NCBI GenBank assembly: GCA_023269335.1
Contig: JAHFTM010000147.1
Coordinates: 1 to 5,586, forward strand
From: Chlamydiia bacterium
Lineage (GTDB): Bacteria > Chlamydiota > Chlamydiia > Chlamydiales > FEN-1388
Length of the DNA stretch: 5,586 bases
Direction of reading: 5' to 3'
This document shows, piece after piece, positions 1 to 5,513 of the stretch. Position 1 is the stretch's first letter, and every line of letters starts with the position of its first letter. The notes under the pieces are model-generated. The model did not search any database, was not told the origin of the DNA, and was given only the letters and a program-made list of their open reading frames with translations. A program made the position numbers and the translations under genes.

Positions 1-1182
1 GAGGCAGTAAATGAGTCATTTACTCTTGTTCACTTAAAAAAACTGGCTGAAAAAATTGGCTGCAAGCCGCTAAAACGTGCTATTCGCGCCGCGCGCAATA
101 TTTTACAAAAAGATGCCAATCTAGGTCTAAAGATAGGTGAGCTTGTGCAGCTGGCCCTATTCATTGAAACAGACCTTACTAGGTTTAAGGAACAAAAAAA
201 ATACTACTTACGCGAGCATGAGACACAAATGCCGCGCATCATTGAATATGACCCTATAAGCCGGCAGACCTTTATTCATCTAGGCGAAAGAAATATCCCA
301 ATGCTAGGCGCTGGCTTTCATAAGAGAGTGACAAAATCAATTCTCTATGACAAAAAAAATCCTGACATTGTAGCCAATTGTCGTACAACCACTGCTGACG
401 AGAAAGAGATGAAGTACCTTCAAAAGATGCAAGGCACACCAGGTATTGTGGAAGGCCTTGCCTTCATCAAGCACACGCAGCAAAAGGAGCAAGAAGATAA
501 GCTTGAGATTATTTTAAAGCTTTATAACTCAAAAACTCTACGGCATATTTACTACAACGGTACCCTTAAGTTTTCGCTATCTGAGAAGATGAACATGGCT
601 TTAGATCTGCTGAAAGGAATTGAGAAGGTACATAAACTTGGACTTATTCATCGAGATTTACACACAGGCAACTACCTGGTTGATGTACAGCCTGGAATGA
701 ATGGCTTGACTCGTTCAGTGATCGTTGCCATTACAGACTTTGGTGGGGCGTGTCTGAAAAAAGAGTGCGCAGGCCTACAGCCACAAGCTTTTCGCTGGTA
801 TCTTGCACCTGAAAGCTTTTTCTTTCAAGAGATGGAAGGCGATGACTATCTGTGCACTGATATCTATGCCCTTGGCTGTGTATTTTACGAGATTTTTTAT
901 GAAAAAGATCCTGCTTGGTTTGACGATAAGTACTACGTGAATCTTTATGCAGACGAGATGACCAAGCGTGTGGACCAACAGGCGCTTGTACAGCTGCTAC
1001 AGATCTCAACGAAAGAAAGAAGAGAAGCGTTACGCATCAAGCAGTTGACAACACTTCTTACCCCCGAAGAGCGCTTTGAAGTTTTGATTTTACGCATGGT
1101 GCATGCAGATGCAAAAGAGCGTGGTAAAGCAAAATTATTGCGTGCTGAGATGGAGCAGATTGTGACGCAAATTGCTCAGTGA
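1..1182 (+). CDS. Eukaryotic-type (Hanks-type) protein kinase, WNK-like lysine placement, 5' end cut by window
   Basis: The frame is open from base 1 to the TGA at 1180, giving 393 visible residues. The GTG at 145 is not a convincing start because 48 sense codons precede it and no Shine-Dalgarno is seen, so the true start lies left of the window. Numbering from base 1, the kinase core is clear: Gly-rich loop GAGFHKRV (103-110), alpha-C Glu in KEMKYL (E136), catalytic HRDLHTGN (H217, D219, N224), DFG (246-248), APE (269-271), the subdomain IX Asp in DIYALG (D287) and the subdomain XI Arg (about R374). The canonical beta-3 lysine is absent: VANC ends in C127. K108 sits where the loop's third glycine should be, as in WNK kinases. 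All other catalytic residues are kept, so an active Ser/Thr kinase is more likely than a pseudokinase. The 100 or so residues before the core are charged and helical, of unknown role. No transmembrane segment is visible. Such kinases in Chlamydiae may act on host or bacterial proteins; the substrate is unknown. The gene converges on the leftward gene ending at 1204 (21-bp gap). Confidence 0.88.
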   Translation, partial: EAVNESFTLVHLKKLAEKIGCKPLKRAIRAARNILQKDANLGLKIGELVQLALFIETDLTRFKEQKKYYLREHETQMPRIIEYDPISRQTFIHLGERNIPMLGAGFHKRVTKSILYDKKNPDIVANCRTTTADEKEMKYLQKMQGTPGIVEGLAFIKHTQQKEQEDKLEIILKLYNSKTLRHIYYNGTLKFSLSEKMNMALDLLKGIEKVHKLGLIHRDLHTGNYLVDVQPGMNGLTRSVIVAITDFGGACLKKECAGLQPQAFRWYLAPESFFFQEMEGDDYLCTDIYALGCVFYEIFYEKDPAWFDDKYYVNLYADEMTKRVDQQALVQLLQISTKERREALRIKQLTTLLTPEERFEVLILRMVHADAKERGKAKLLRAEMEQIVTQIAQ

Positions 1183-1203
1183 GCGGCTATGAAAGATGAA
1201 CGG

Positions 1204-2082
1204 TTATCTCCTGAATCTGTTTTCAAAATCTTTGATTTTAGCCTTCATATATTTTTTTGGGTCGAATGCTGATCCCTCATGAGGCCGCAATTCCTCGCAT
1301 AAACTCGATAGCTTGGCGAATAGTTTATCTCGCTCAGCGGGCTCTCTTTTTAACAGCATTGGGTAGTCTGCATTTTGATCCAAGGAAATATTTTTCATGA
1401 GTAACTCTGCTACAGTATACATCTCTTTGTTCAGAGCGAACTTCATTATCTCGAATAGTAGTATAATGCTATCCCTATCATCAACACGATTATTCGCACC
1501 ACCGGCTCCAAGTAAGTACGCAGCTTCTTCTTCTCTACCAGCTTCAACAGCAGTTTTTACGAGGTCGAGTAGGTCATTTGCATGCATGTCCTTAATGCGT
1601 TGCCCTACTTTTGAAATGGTTTCCTGGGTTGGTTGACTGATCTTGTTGAAAGTGATATTGGCTCTAGTGATTATCCTGATAGCAGAAATGCACTCACTAT
1701 TCGAAAGTTCAGCGGAAGAGTTAAGTTTTAATTTGTCATTGAGTTTTTCAAATTTTTTATCAAGGTAGTGAGAAGTTAATATATCAAAATCATGCTGCCT
1801 AAGTGCATCTGGATGAAGAGCTACGGCTTGATCAATGACATCGGTAAGTTTTGGTCCATAGCCAAAGAGTGCCTTAAAATGTTCAAACGTAGTTAATGGA
1901 CGGCATTCCACACGGTTGCCATCTCCTAGTACAAGATATTCTTTTGAAAAAACAGATTTATTCTTCCAGCTACCCTCTTGCCTTGCAGCGGCAGCTTTAC
2001 CTATCTCTTCTCTTATTTGTGCTGCTGTTTGAGGTAGCGGTTGTGGCACTCCTGCTTGACCTGATTCATGAACGCTAGACAT
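1204..2082 (-). CDS. Hypothetical protein, 292 aa, possible secreted effector
   Basis: I do not recognise this protein. The ATG at 2080-2082 is supported by GGGAGG (2096-2091 on the minus strand) 8 nt upstream and by a strong promoter further up. The first 25 or so residues are rich in Ser, Gln, Pro and Ala (QPLPQTAAQI at 14-23) and probably disordered, with no hydrophobic signal peptide; an alanine run follows. Residues 60-292 look almost wholly alpha-helical. Two segments, 171-194 (LLDLVKTAVEAG, then AAYLLGAG) and 208-231 (LLFEIMKFALNK, then AELLMKN), have the same length and a helix-turn-helix pattern reminiscent of ankyrin-like or other solenoid repeats, but identity is low. The C-terminus is basic (KIKDFENRFRR). 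The disordered polar N-terminus, lack of Sec signal, helical body and position beside a kinase would suit a type III secretion effector, which is inference only. It could equally be a cytosolic lineage-specific protein. Confidence 0.8.
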   Translation of the reverse strand: MSSVHESGQAGVPQPLPQTAAQIREEIGKAAAARQEGSWKNKSVFSKEYLVLGDGNRVECRPLTTFEHFKALFGYGPKLTDVIDQAVALHPDALRQHDFDILTSHYLDKKFEKLNDKLKLNSSAELSNSECISAIRIITRANITFNKISQPTQETISKVGQRIKDMHANDLLDLVKTAVEAGREEEAAYLLGAGGANNRVDDRDSIILLFEIMKFALNKEMYTVAELLMKNISLDQNADYPMLLKREPAERDKLFAKLSSLCEELRPHEGSAFDPKKYMKAKIKDFENRFRR

Positions 2083-2100
2083 GCATTATCCCTCCCGTAG

Positions 2101-2145
2101 AATTAGTTTTATTATTAGATTAAAATAATTAATTGTCAACTAATT
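2101..2145. promoter_or_regulatory. Operator-like dyad and extra half-site around the 292-aa gene promoter
   Basis: AATTAATT (2127-2134), a 3-nt centre GTC and AACTAATT (2138-2145) form a 19-bp imperfect palindrome with seven of eight arm positions pairing; it covers the -35 box. A further AATTAGTT at 2101-2108, near the predicted transcription start, is the exact reverse complement of the right arm. Three related half-sites across a promoter is the layout of a repressor operator. The region is A+T rich, so chance is a real alternative. Confidence 0.35.
2111..2139 (-). promoter_or_regulatory. Sigma70-like promoter of the 292-aa gene
   Basis: Read on the minus strand, a perfect -35 box TTGACA (2139-2134) is followed by a 17-bp spacer and AATAAT (2116-2111), five of six matches to the -10 consensus. 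Transcription would start near 2104, leaving a leader of about 20 nt that contains the GGGAGG ribosome binding site. The surrounding 60 bp are very A+T rich. It is the best-matching promoter on the left side of the window and suggests substantial expression, unless it is repressed through the dyad that overlaps the -35 box. Confidence 0.7.
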
Positions 2146-2178
2146 GCTATTACTTTTTCGCATGTAAGGTGAATTTGT

Positions 2179-2208
2179 TTGAAAGAAAACCACTTATTCA
2201 GCTACCAT
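2179..2208 (+). promoter_or_regulatory. Probable promoter of tRNA-Arg
   Basis: TTGAAA (2179-2184) and TACCAT (2203-2208) are separated by 18 bp and lie just upstream of the tRNA, whose mature 5' end is at 2222. A start near 2215 would give a short 5' leader. The -10 box matches only four of six consensus bases. The segment after it (GCGCCTC) is G+C rich, a discriminator composition typical of stable RNA promoters. Confidence 0.45.
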
Positions 2209-2221
2209 ATGCGCCTCTTAG

Positions 2222-2295
2222 GCACTGGTAGCTCAGTTGGATAGAGTACCTGGCTACGAACCAGGGGGTCAGAGGTTCGAGTCCTCTCCAGTGCA
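2222..2295 (+). tRNA. tRNA-Arg (anticodon ACG)
   Basis: A full cloverleaf can be folded by hand. The acceptor stem is GCACTGG (2222-2228) with CCAGTGC (2288-2294), and the discriminator is A2295. The D stem is GCTC (2231-2234) with GAGT (2244-2247), closed by one G-U pair. The anticodon stem is CCTGG with CCAGG (2249-2253 and 2261-2265) around the 7-nt loop CTACGAA, giving anticodon ACG at 2256-2258. The variable loop has 5 nt. The T arm is AGAGG, TTCGAGT, CCTCT (2271-2287). ACG, normally converted to ICG by TadA, reads CGU, CGC and CGA arginine codons. The 3' CCA is not encoded: a run of T follows A2295, so CCA must be added by nucleotidyltransferase. Confidence 0.97.
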
Positions 2296-2310
2296 TTTTT
2301 TCAAGACAAG

Positions 2311-2331
2311 AGCCATTTTTGTAAAAGGGCT
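2311..2331 (+). terminator. Weak hairpin after tRNA-Arg, possible terminator
   Basis: AGCC (2311-2314) can pair with GGCT (2328-2331), followed inward by one A-G mismatch and a TTTT/AAAA helix around a TGT loop. Only a short T tract (TTAC) follows. The structure is A+U rich and weak. It might end the tRNA transcript or may simply be leader sequence of the downstream hydrolase gene. Confidence 0.2.
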
Positions 2332-2369
2332 TTACATAAGGCGTATCTTTGGTGTCAGAAGAGAAAAAA

Positions 2370-3011
2370 ATGGCTACCATTCAGATTTTAGCCTTTCCTT
2401 CAGGCCCGCTTGCTACAAATGCCTACGTGGTCATCTGTAAAGAAACGCAAAACTGCGCCATTATTGACCCAGCTCCTGGGATTGGCAAGCCCTTCATTCA
2501 GCTTATCGAACAGAAAAAATTGATCCCTACCAAGATTATTCTTACGCATTCCCATTGGGATCATATTGCTGATGTCAAGATCCTTGCTGACCATTTTTCA
2601 CTTCCTGTTTTGGTACATAAAGAAGATGCCTACAATCTTATCTCTCCGGGCAGCGACGGTCTTGGCTGCCGCATGTCTATAGAGCCGAGAATGCCAGATC
2701 AGCTGTTGTCTGATGGCGATACGATTGCAATTGGTACAGCTACGTGGCAGGTGATTCATACTCCGGGGCACTCTCCGGGTAGTATCTGTCTTTTTTGCCC
2801 TGAAGAAAAGATGCTTCTTTCAGGAGACACGCTTTTTAAAAGTTCTATCGGCAACCTTTCATTTTCTTCCTCTTGTCCTGCGCGTATGTGGCCATCTTTG
2901 AAAAAGCTGTCACTATTACCCCCAGAGACAATTGTCTACCCAGGGCATGGCCCTACGACAACAATTGGGAAGGAAAGCTTTCTTGACCATGCAGAAGATG
3001 TTTTTGGTTAA
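2370..3011 (+). CDS. Metallo-beta-lactamase-fold hydrolase, glyoxalase II-like (YcbL type)
   Basis: A 213-residue cytosolic hydrolase predicted to cleave thioesters such as S-lactoylglutathione or a related thiol adduct. The dinuclear metal site is complete: THSHWDH (H60, H62, D64, H65), H134 in TPGHSPGS, D153 in LSGDTLF and H193 in YPGHGP, followed by the TTIG segment usual for this family. At just over 200 residues it is the short YcbL form, lacking the C-terminal helical substrate domain of classical GloB. The ATG at 2370 is preferred over the in-frame TTG at 2349 and GTG at 2352: it is preceded by the purine-rich AGAAGAG, and MATIQILAFPSG is the normal family beginning, although the ribosome site is weak. 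After the metal-bridging Asp, the usual G-R-x-D-L-P-G-G stretch is replaced by GNLSFSSSCPARMW (161-174), so the substrate-side loop differs from typical relatives. The peroxiredoxin gene follows 44 bp downstream in the same direction. The exact substrate cannot be told. Confidence 0.88.
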   Translation: MATIQILAFPSGPLATNAYVVICKETQNCAIIDPAPGIGKPFIQLIEQKKLIPTKIILTHSHWDHIADVKILADHFSLPVLVHKEDAYNLISPGSDGLGCRMSIEPRMPDQLLSDGDTIAIGTATWQVIHTPGHSPGSICLFCPEEKMLLSGDTLFKSSIGNLSFSSSCPARMWPSLKKLSLLPPETIVYPGHGPTTTIGKESFLDHAEDVFG

Positions 3012-3033
3012 AATAGGTCTGTCCCGTTATACT
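3004..3033 (+). promoter_or_regulatory. Possible promoter of the peroxiredoxin gene
   Basis: TATACT (3028-3033) matches five of six bases of the -10 consensus and stands 22 bp before the peroxiredoxin ATG. An 18-bp spacer separates it from TTGGTT (3004-3009), a poor -35 box that overlaps the end of the hydrolase gene. The peroxiredoxin gene could thus be transcribed on its own as well as by read-through from the hydrolase gene. Confidence 0.4.
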
Positions 3034-3055
3034 GCTCAGAAAAAAGGAGAAAATC

Positions 3056-3646
3056 ATGGGAATACTTGTAGGAAGAAAGGCACCTGAATTTACAGCAAAA
3101 GCCGTTGTGCAAGGTCAAATTGTTGATACCTTTTCACTCAGCCAGTACCACGGGCAATACGTTGTTTTTTTCTTTTATCCACTTGATTTCACTTTCGTCT
3201 GCCCTACTGAACTGCATGCCTTTCAAGATGCTCATGTGCAGTTTGAAGAAAGAGGCGCACAGGTTGTTGGCTGCTCAGTAGATAGTGCCTACTCGCACTT
3301 AGCTTGGCAAAATGTTGATAAGACAAAAGGTGGGATTCAAGGTGTACACTATCCGCTAGTTTCTGATTTGAATAAAACAATTTGCCGTGACTACGATGTG
3401 CTTGTTCCTGGTGATGGTATTGCTTATCGCGCTCTTTTCTTAATCGACAAACAAGGTATTGTGCGCCATCAGCTTGTTAACGATCTGCCGCTTGGTAGAT
3501 CCATCGAAGAGGCTATCCGCATGCTTGACGCGCTGATTTTCTTTGAAAAGCATGGTGAAGTTTGTCCTGCCAACTGGCAGCAAGGTAAGCGCGGCATGAA
3601 AGCTACAACGTTTGGTTTGCAAGAGTATGTTACCGCTACGATTTAA
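3056..3646 (+). CDS. ahpC: Typical 2-Cys peroxiredoxin (AhpC/Prx1 family)
   Basis: A 196-residue thiol peroxidase that reduces hydrogen peroxide, organic peroxides and probably peroxynitrite in the cytoplasm, recycled by a thioredoxin- or AhpF-like reductase not present here. The peroxidatic motif PLDFTFVCPTE gives C49; the resolving cysteine is C170 in HGEVCPANW; the conserved active-site Arg is R125 in YRALFLID. Length is standard and both cysteines are present, so it should be active as the usual head-to-tail dimer or decamer. A GGIQG segment (92-96) stands where sensitive Prxs carry GGLG, but the C-terminus (EYVTATI) has no YF motif, so it should resist over-oxidation. The ATG at 3056 has AAGGAG (3044-3049) 6 nt upstream. 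Chlamydial homologues are usually annotated ahpC or tsa, although the sequence is of the Prx1 rather than the enterobacterial AhpC kind. It is convergent with the gene ending at 3660 (13-bp gap), with no clear terminator between. Confidence 0.95.
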   Translation: MGILVGRKAPEFTAKAVVQGQIVDTFSLSQYHGQYVVFFFYPLDFTFVCPTELHAFQDAHVQFEERGAQVVGCSVDSAYSHLAWQNVDKTKGGIQGVHYPLVSDLNKTICRDYDVLVPGDGIAYRALFLIDKQGIVRHQLVNDLPLGRSIEEAIRMLDALIFFEKHGEVCPANWQQGKRGMKATTFGLQEYVTATI

Positions 3647-3659
3647 ATCTGGTTGGCTA

Positions 3660-4085
3660 TCAATTCGTTGGCAACGGCTGAGCAAAAGGGGTTGAAAAAT
3701 CGGTGACATAATCATAAAAGTCTGCTTCTTGCATCAGTAGCACGCTGCGGCAGGCTTCGCAGACAAGAAGGCCTTCGTCTATGATGGCCTTCGAGCCAAC
3801 CCTTGGTAAAAAAATGGCGCCAACGTGGGGGATTGTTGTAGCATATTCACGTAACAGATGAAGGCCAAAAAGATAGTCTTTATGGCTTATTCCCTCCTCA
3901 TGTACTCGAAAGTAGATCAGCGATTTACCTAAAAGAAGAGTCTGGATGGCATAAAAAAGACCTTCCGTTTCATTGGGAGGATTGCCAAAAAAATCAAAAA
4001 GCTGCTCCACTGAATTACAGAAATAGATTGTATTCAAATCGCCTTTTTCTGCTTCTCCAAAGAGAGCCACCACAGAAGTACTCAT
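3660..4085 (-). CDS. Uncharacterised 141-aa protein downstream of enolase
   Basis: I do not recognise a named family. The start ATG (4083-4085) follows a perfect AGGAGG (4095-4090 on the minus strand), only 4 nt away, and an excellent -10 promoter, so the gene is very probably real. The product is small, mildly acidic and likely an alpha/beta cytosolic protein: no signal peptide or membrane helix, although LLLGKSLIYF (50-59) and VGAIFLPRVG (88-97) are hydrophobic enough to be core beta strands. It has three cysteines, two of them in VCEAC (108-112). A C-x-x-C spacing could suggest metal or redox function, but here the spacing is C-E-A-C with no second pair, so structural zinc is not supported by the protein alone. 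It lies between enolase (65-bp gap, same strand) and the convergent peroxiredoxin gene. It may be a chlamydia-specific conserved hypothetical; that is inference. Confidence 0.82.
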   Translation of the reverse strand: MSTSVVALFGEAEKGDLNTIYFCNSVEQLFDFFGNPPNETEGLFYAIQTLLLGKSLIYFRVHEEGISHKDYLFGLHLLREYATTIPHVGAIFLPRVGSKAIIDEGLLVCEACRSVLLMQEADFYDYVTDFSTPFAQPLPTN

Positions 4086-4111
4086 CTCCCCTCCTAGCGT
4101 CCACTCCCTCT

Positions 4112-4140
4112 ATTATAACATATAGTAATTATTTAAAAGA
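4112..4140 (-). promoter_or_regulatory. Extended -10 promoter of the 141-aa gene
   Basis: On the minus strand TGTTATAAT (4120-4112) is a perfect extended -10 element (TGn plus TATAAT). The matching -35 position (4140-4135, TCTTTT) is a poor match, as is common for extended -10 promoters. A start near 4105 gives a leader of about 20 nt with the AGGAGG site inside it. The promoter lies wholly in the 65-bp gap after enolase, so the 141-aa gene need not depend on the eno transcript. Confidence 0.65.
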
Positions 4141-4150
4141 TGAGAGTTGC

Positions 4151-5449
4151 TTAGCTTTGGTTATAGCAAGCGGCGGATCCTAGCTCTTTTTCAATTTGTA
4201 ACAAGCGGTTGTATTTGACAACGCGCTCACTTCTAGAAGGTGCCCCCGTTTTGATCTGGCCAGAAGAGCAGCCTACTGCAAGGTCTGCAATAAAGCTATC
4301 CTCCGTCTCTCCTGAGCGATGAGAGATAACGGTGCGATAGCCGCTATTTTGAGCAAGTCGTATGGTTTCAAGCGTTTCGGTAAGAGTGCCAATCTGGTTG
4401 AATTTGATGAGTATCGCGTTGGCAACGCCTTCGTTGATACCACGTAAAAGAAATTTGGGATTTGTGACAAAAATATCATCACCCACAATTTGTACTTTTT
4501 CCCCTAGCCGCTGGGTAAGCACTTTCCAGCCATCCCAATCATTTTCTGCAAGGCCATCTTCAATGGAATCGATCGCAAAGGAGGCACACAGTTTCTCTAG
4601 GTAAGCCACCTGTTCGCTCGCAGATCGTACGCTATGATTCAGTCCCTTCTTCATTTTCTTTTTTTCAATGTACTTGTTCGCTTTCGTATCAAAAAATTCA
4701 GTTGCCGCACAGTCAATGGCAAGCGAGATTTCTTGTTTCACTTTGTAGCCTGCCTTTTCAATTGCCTCAGAGATTAAACTGAGCGCCTCTTCGTCAGAGG
4801 CTAAATTAGGTGCAAAGCCTCCTTCGTCGCCTACATTTGTTTGATAAGAAGCCTTTTTTAACAGGGCTTTCAAGGTGTGAAATACTTCCACGCCGGCTCG
4901 CAGAGCTTCACTAAAGCTGGAGAAGCCATGTGGACGAATCATAAACTCCTGAAAATCAAGGCTGTTATCGGCGTGCGCGCCACCGTTGAGAATGTTAAGC
5001 ATGGGGCATGGTAGTACATATGGCAGCACACAGTTCTCCAAGCCTCCAAGATATCGATAAAGAGGCATGTTAGCTGCCTTTGCAGCGCAGGTAGCTACTG
5101 CTAACGAGACTGCTACAATGGCATTTGCTCCATAAAGAGATTTATTTTCTGTGCCATCTTTTTCAATCATCAGTTGGTCAATGTCTGACTGATCAAAAAT
5201 AGATTTTCCAGTAATAAATTTTTGAATAGGACCTGTAATACTTGCGCACGCGCTTAAAACGCCTTTCCCAAGGAACCTACGGGGATCTTCATCCCTTTTT
5301 TCGCATGCTTCATGCTCTCCTTTTGACGCGCCAGATGGGGCTGCGGCCTGACCTTGAAGCCCAGATGCGGTCGTTACTGTGGCAAGTACAGTGGGATTTC
5401 CTCTAGAATCGAGAATTTCTTGGGCATCTACCCTGGAAATGGTTGTCAT
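4151..5449 (-). CDS. eno: Enolase (2-phosphoglycerate dehydratase)
   Basis: Cytoplasmic glycolytic enzyme converting 2-phosphoglycerate to phosphoenolpyruvate, Mg-dependent and normally dimeric or octameric. At 432 residues it is full length. Landmarks: [10 protein letters not shown] (11-20), the catalytic loop SGASKGEHE (S42 as metal ligand), GGAHADN (H159), GDEGGF (E209, acid/base), metal ligands D246 (AIDCAA), E297 (SIEDGL) and D324 (VGDD), catalytic K349 (LIKFNQIGT), the SHRSGETED signature (376-384), and K400 in [11 protein letters not shown]. All catalytic residues are kept. Departures from the norm are Lys43 in place of the usual Thr in SGAST, EACEKRD instead of EALELRD (46-52), and a lysine-rich stretch at 262-268. 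The ATG at 5447-5449 has GAGGGAG (5462-5456, minus strand) 6 nt upstream. Its own promoter is not obvious: TATAAG (5481-5476) or TATAAA (5469-5464) are candidates with poor -35 boxes. An A9 tract on this strand (5513-5505) could act as an UP-like element. It is divergent from the gene starting at 5514. Confidence 0.97.
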   Translation of the reverse strand: MTTISRVDAQEILDSRGNPTVLATVTTASGLQGQAAAPSGASKGEHEACEKRDEDPRRFLGKGVLSACASITGPIQKFITGKSIFDQSDIDQLMIEKDGTENKSLYGANAIVAVSLAVATCAAKAANMPLYRYLGGLENCVLPYVLPCPMLNILNGGAHADNSLDFQEFMIRPHGFSSFSEALRAGVEVFHTLKALLKKASYQTNVGDEGGFAPNLASDEEALSLISEAIEKAGYKVKQEISLAIDCAATEFFDTKANKYIEKKKMKKGLNHSVRSASEQVAYLEKLCASFAIDSIEDGLAENDWDGWKVLTQRLGEKVQIVGDDIFVTNPKFLLRGINEGVANAILIKFNQIGTLTETLETIRLAQNSGYRTVISHRSGETEDSFIADLAVGCSSGQIKTGAPSRSERVVKYNRLLQIEKELGSAACYNQS

Positions 5450-5471
5450 GTCTTTCTCCCTCGTTTATAAT
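5443..5471 (+). promoter_or_regulatory. Strong sigma70-like promoter for the rightward gene at 5514
   Basis: TTGTCA (5443-5448, five of six consensus bases), a 17-bp spacer and a perfect TATAAT (5466-5471) form the best promoter in the window. The -35 box overlaps the enolase start codon and its second codon, and the spacer covers the enolase ribosome site. Transcription would begin near 5478, giving a leader of about 36 nt before the GTG at 5514. The two divergent genes therefore share sequence and could interfere with each other. Confidence 0.7.
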
Positions 5472-5499
5472 TGCTTCTTATACTCGAGTTCTACACTAC

Positions 5500-5513
5500 A
5501 GGAGTTTTTTTTT
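5500..5513 (+). promoter_or_regulatory. Ribosome binding site followed by a T9 tract before a GTG start
   Basis: AGGAG (5500-5504) is separated from the GTG codon at 5514 by exactly nine T residues (5505-5513). The 9-nt spacing is suitable for initiation and decides the start of the partial gene to the right. A homopolymer filling the whole spacer is unusual: length change in the tract would alter the spacing and hence initiation, without touching the reading frame. Confidence 0.6.

Noticed and set aside
731..1009. Leftward open frames of 92 and 67 codons inside the kinase gene
   Set aside because: They lie antisense to a well-supported kinase domain, have no ribosome site or family resemblance, and overlap each other in different frames.
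1183..1203. Terminator between the kinase and the 292-aa gene
   Set aside because: No stem-loop with a T run could be found in or near the 21-bp gap.
1397..1636. Rightward 79-codon open frame opposite the 292-aa gene
   Set aside because: The Ser-rich low-complexity product is a shadow of the leftward gene, which has a strong promoter and ribosome site of its own.
2288..2301. tRNA 3' end as one half of an integration-site duplication
   Set aside because: No second copy of the tRNA 3' segment was found elsewhere in the window.
2198..2440. Open frames on both strands running through tRNA-Arg
   Set aside because: They translate the tRNA itself and the start of the hydrolase gene in the wrong frame.
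3647..3672. Repeated GTTGGC (3653-3658 and 3667-3672) between the convergent peroxiredoxin and 141-aa genes as a bidirectional terminator
   Set aside because: It is a direct repeat rather than a stable hairpin, and no T tract follows on either strand.
3440..3715. Leftward 91-codon frame across the end of the peroxiredoxin gene
   Set aside because: It is antisense to the conserved resolving-cysteine region and overlaps the 141-aa gene; no independent support.
4273..4604. Open frames of 71 and 80 codons inside enolase
   Set aside because: They overlap the highly conserved metal-binding region of enolase in other frames.
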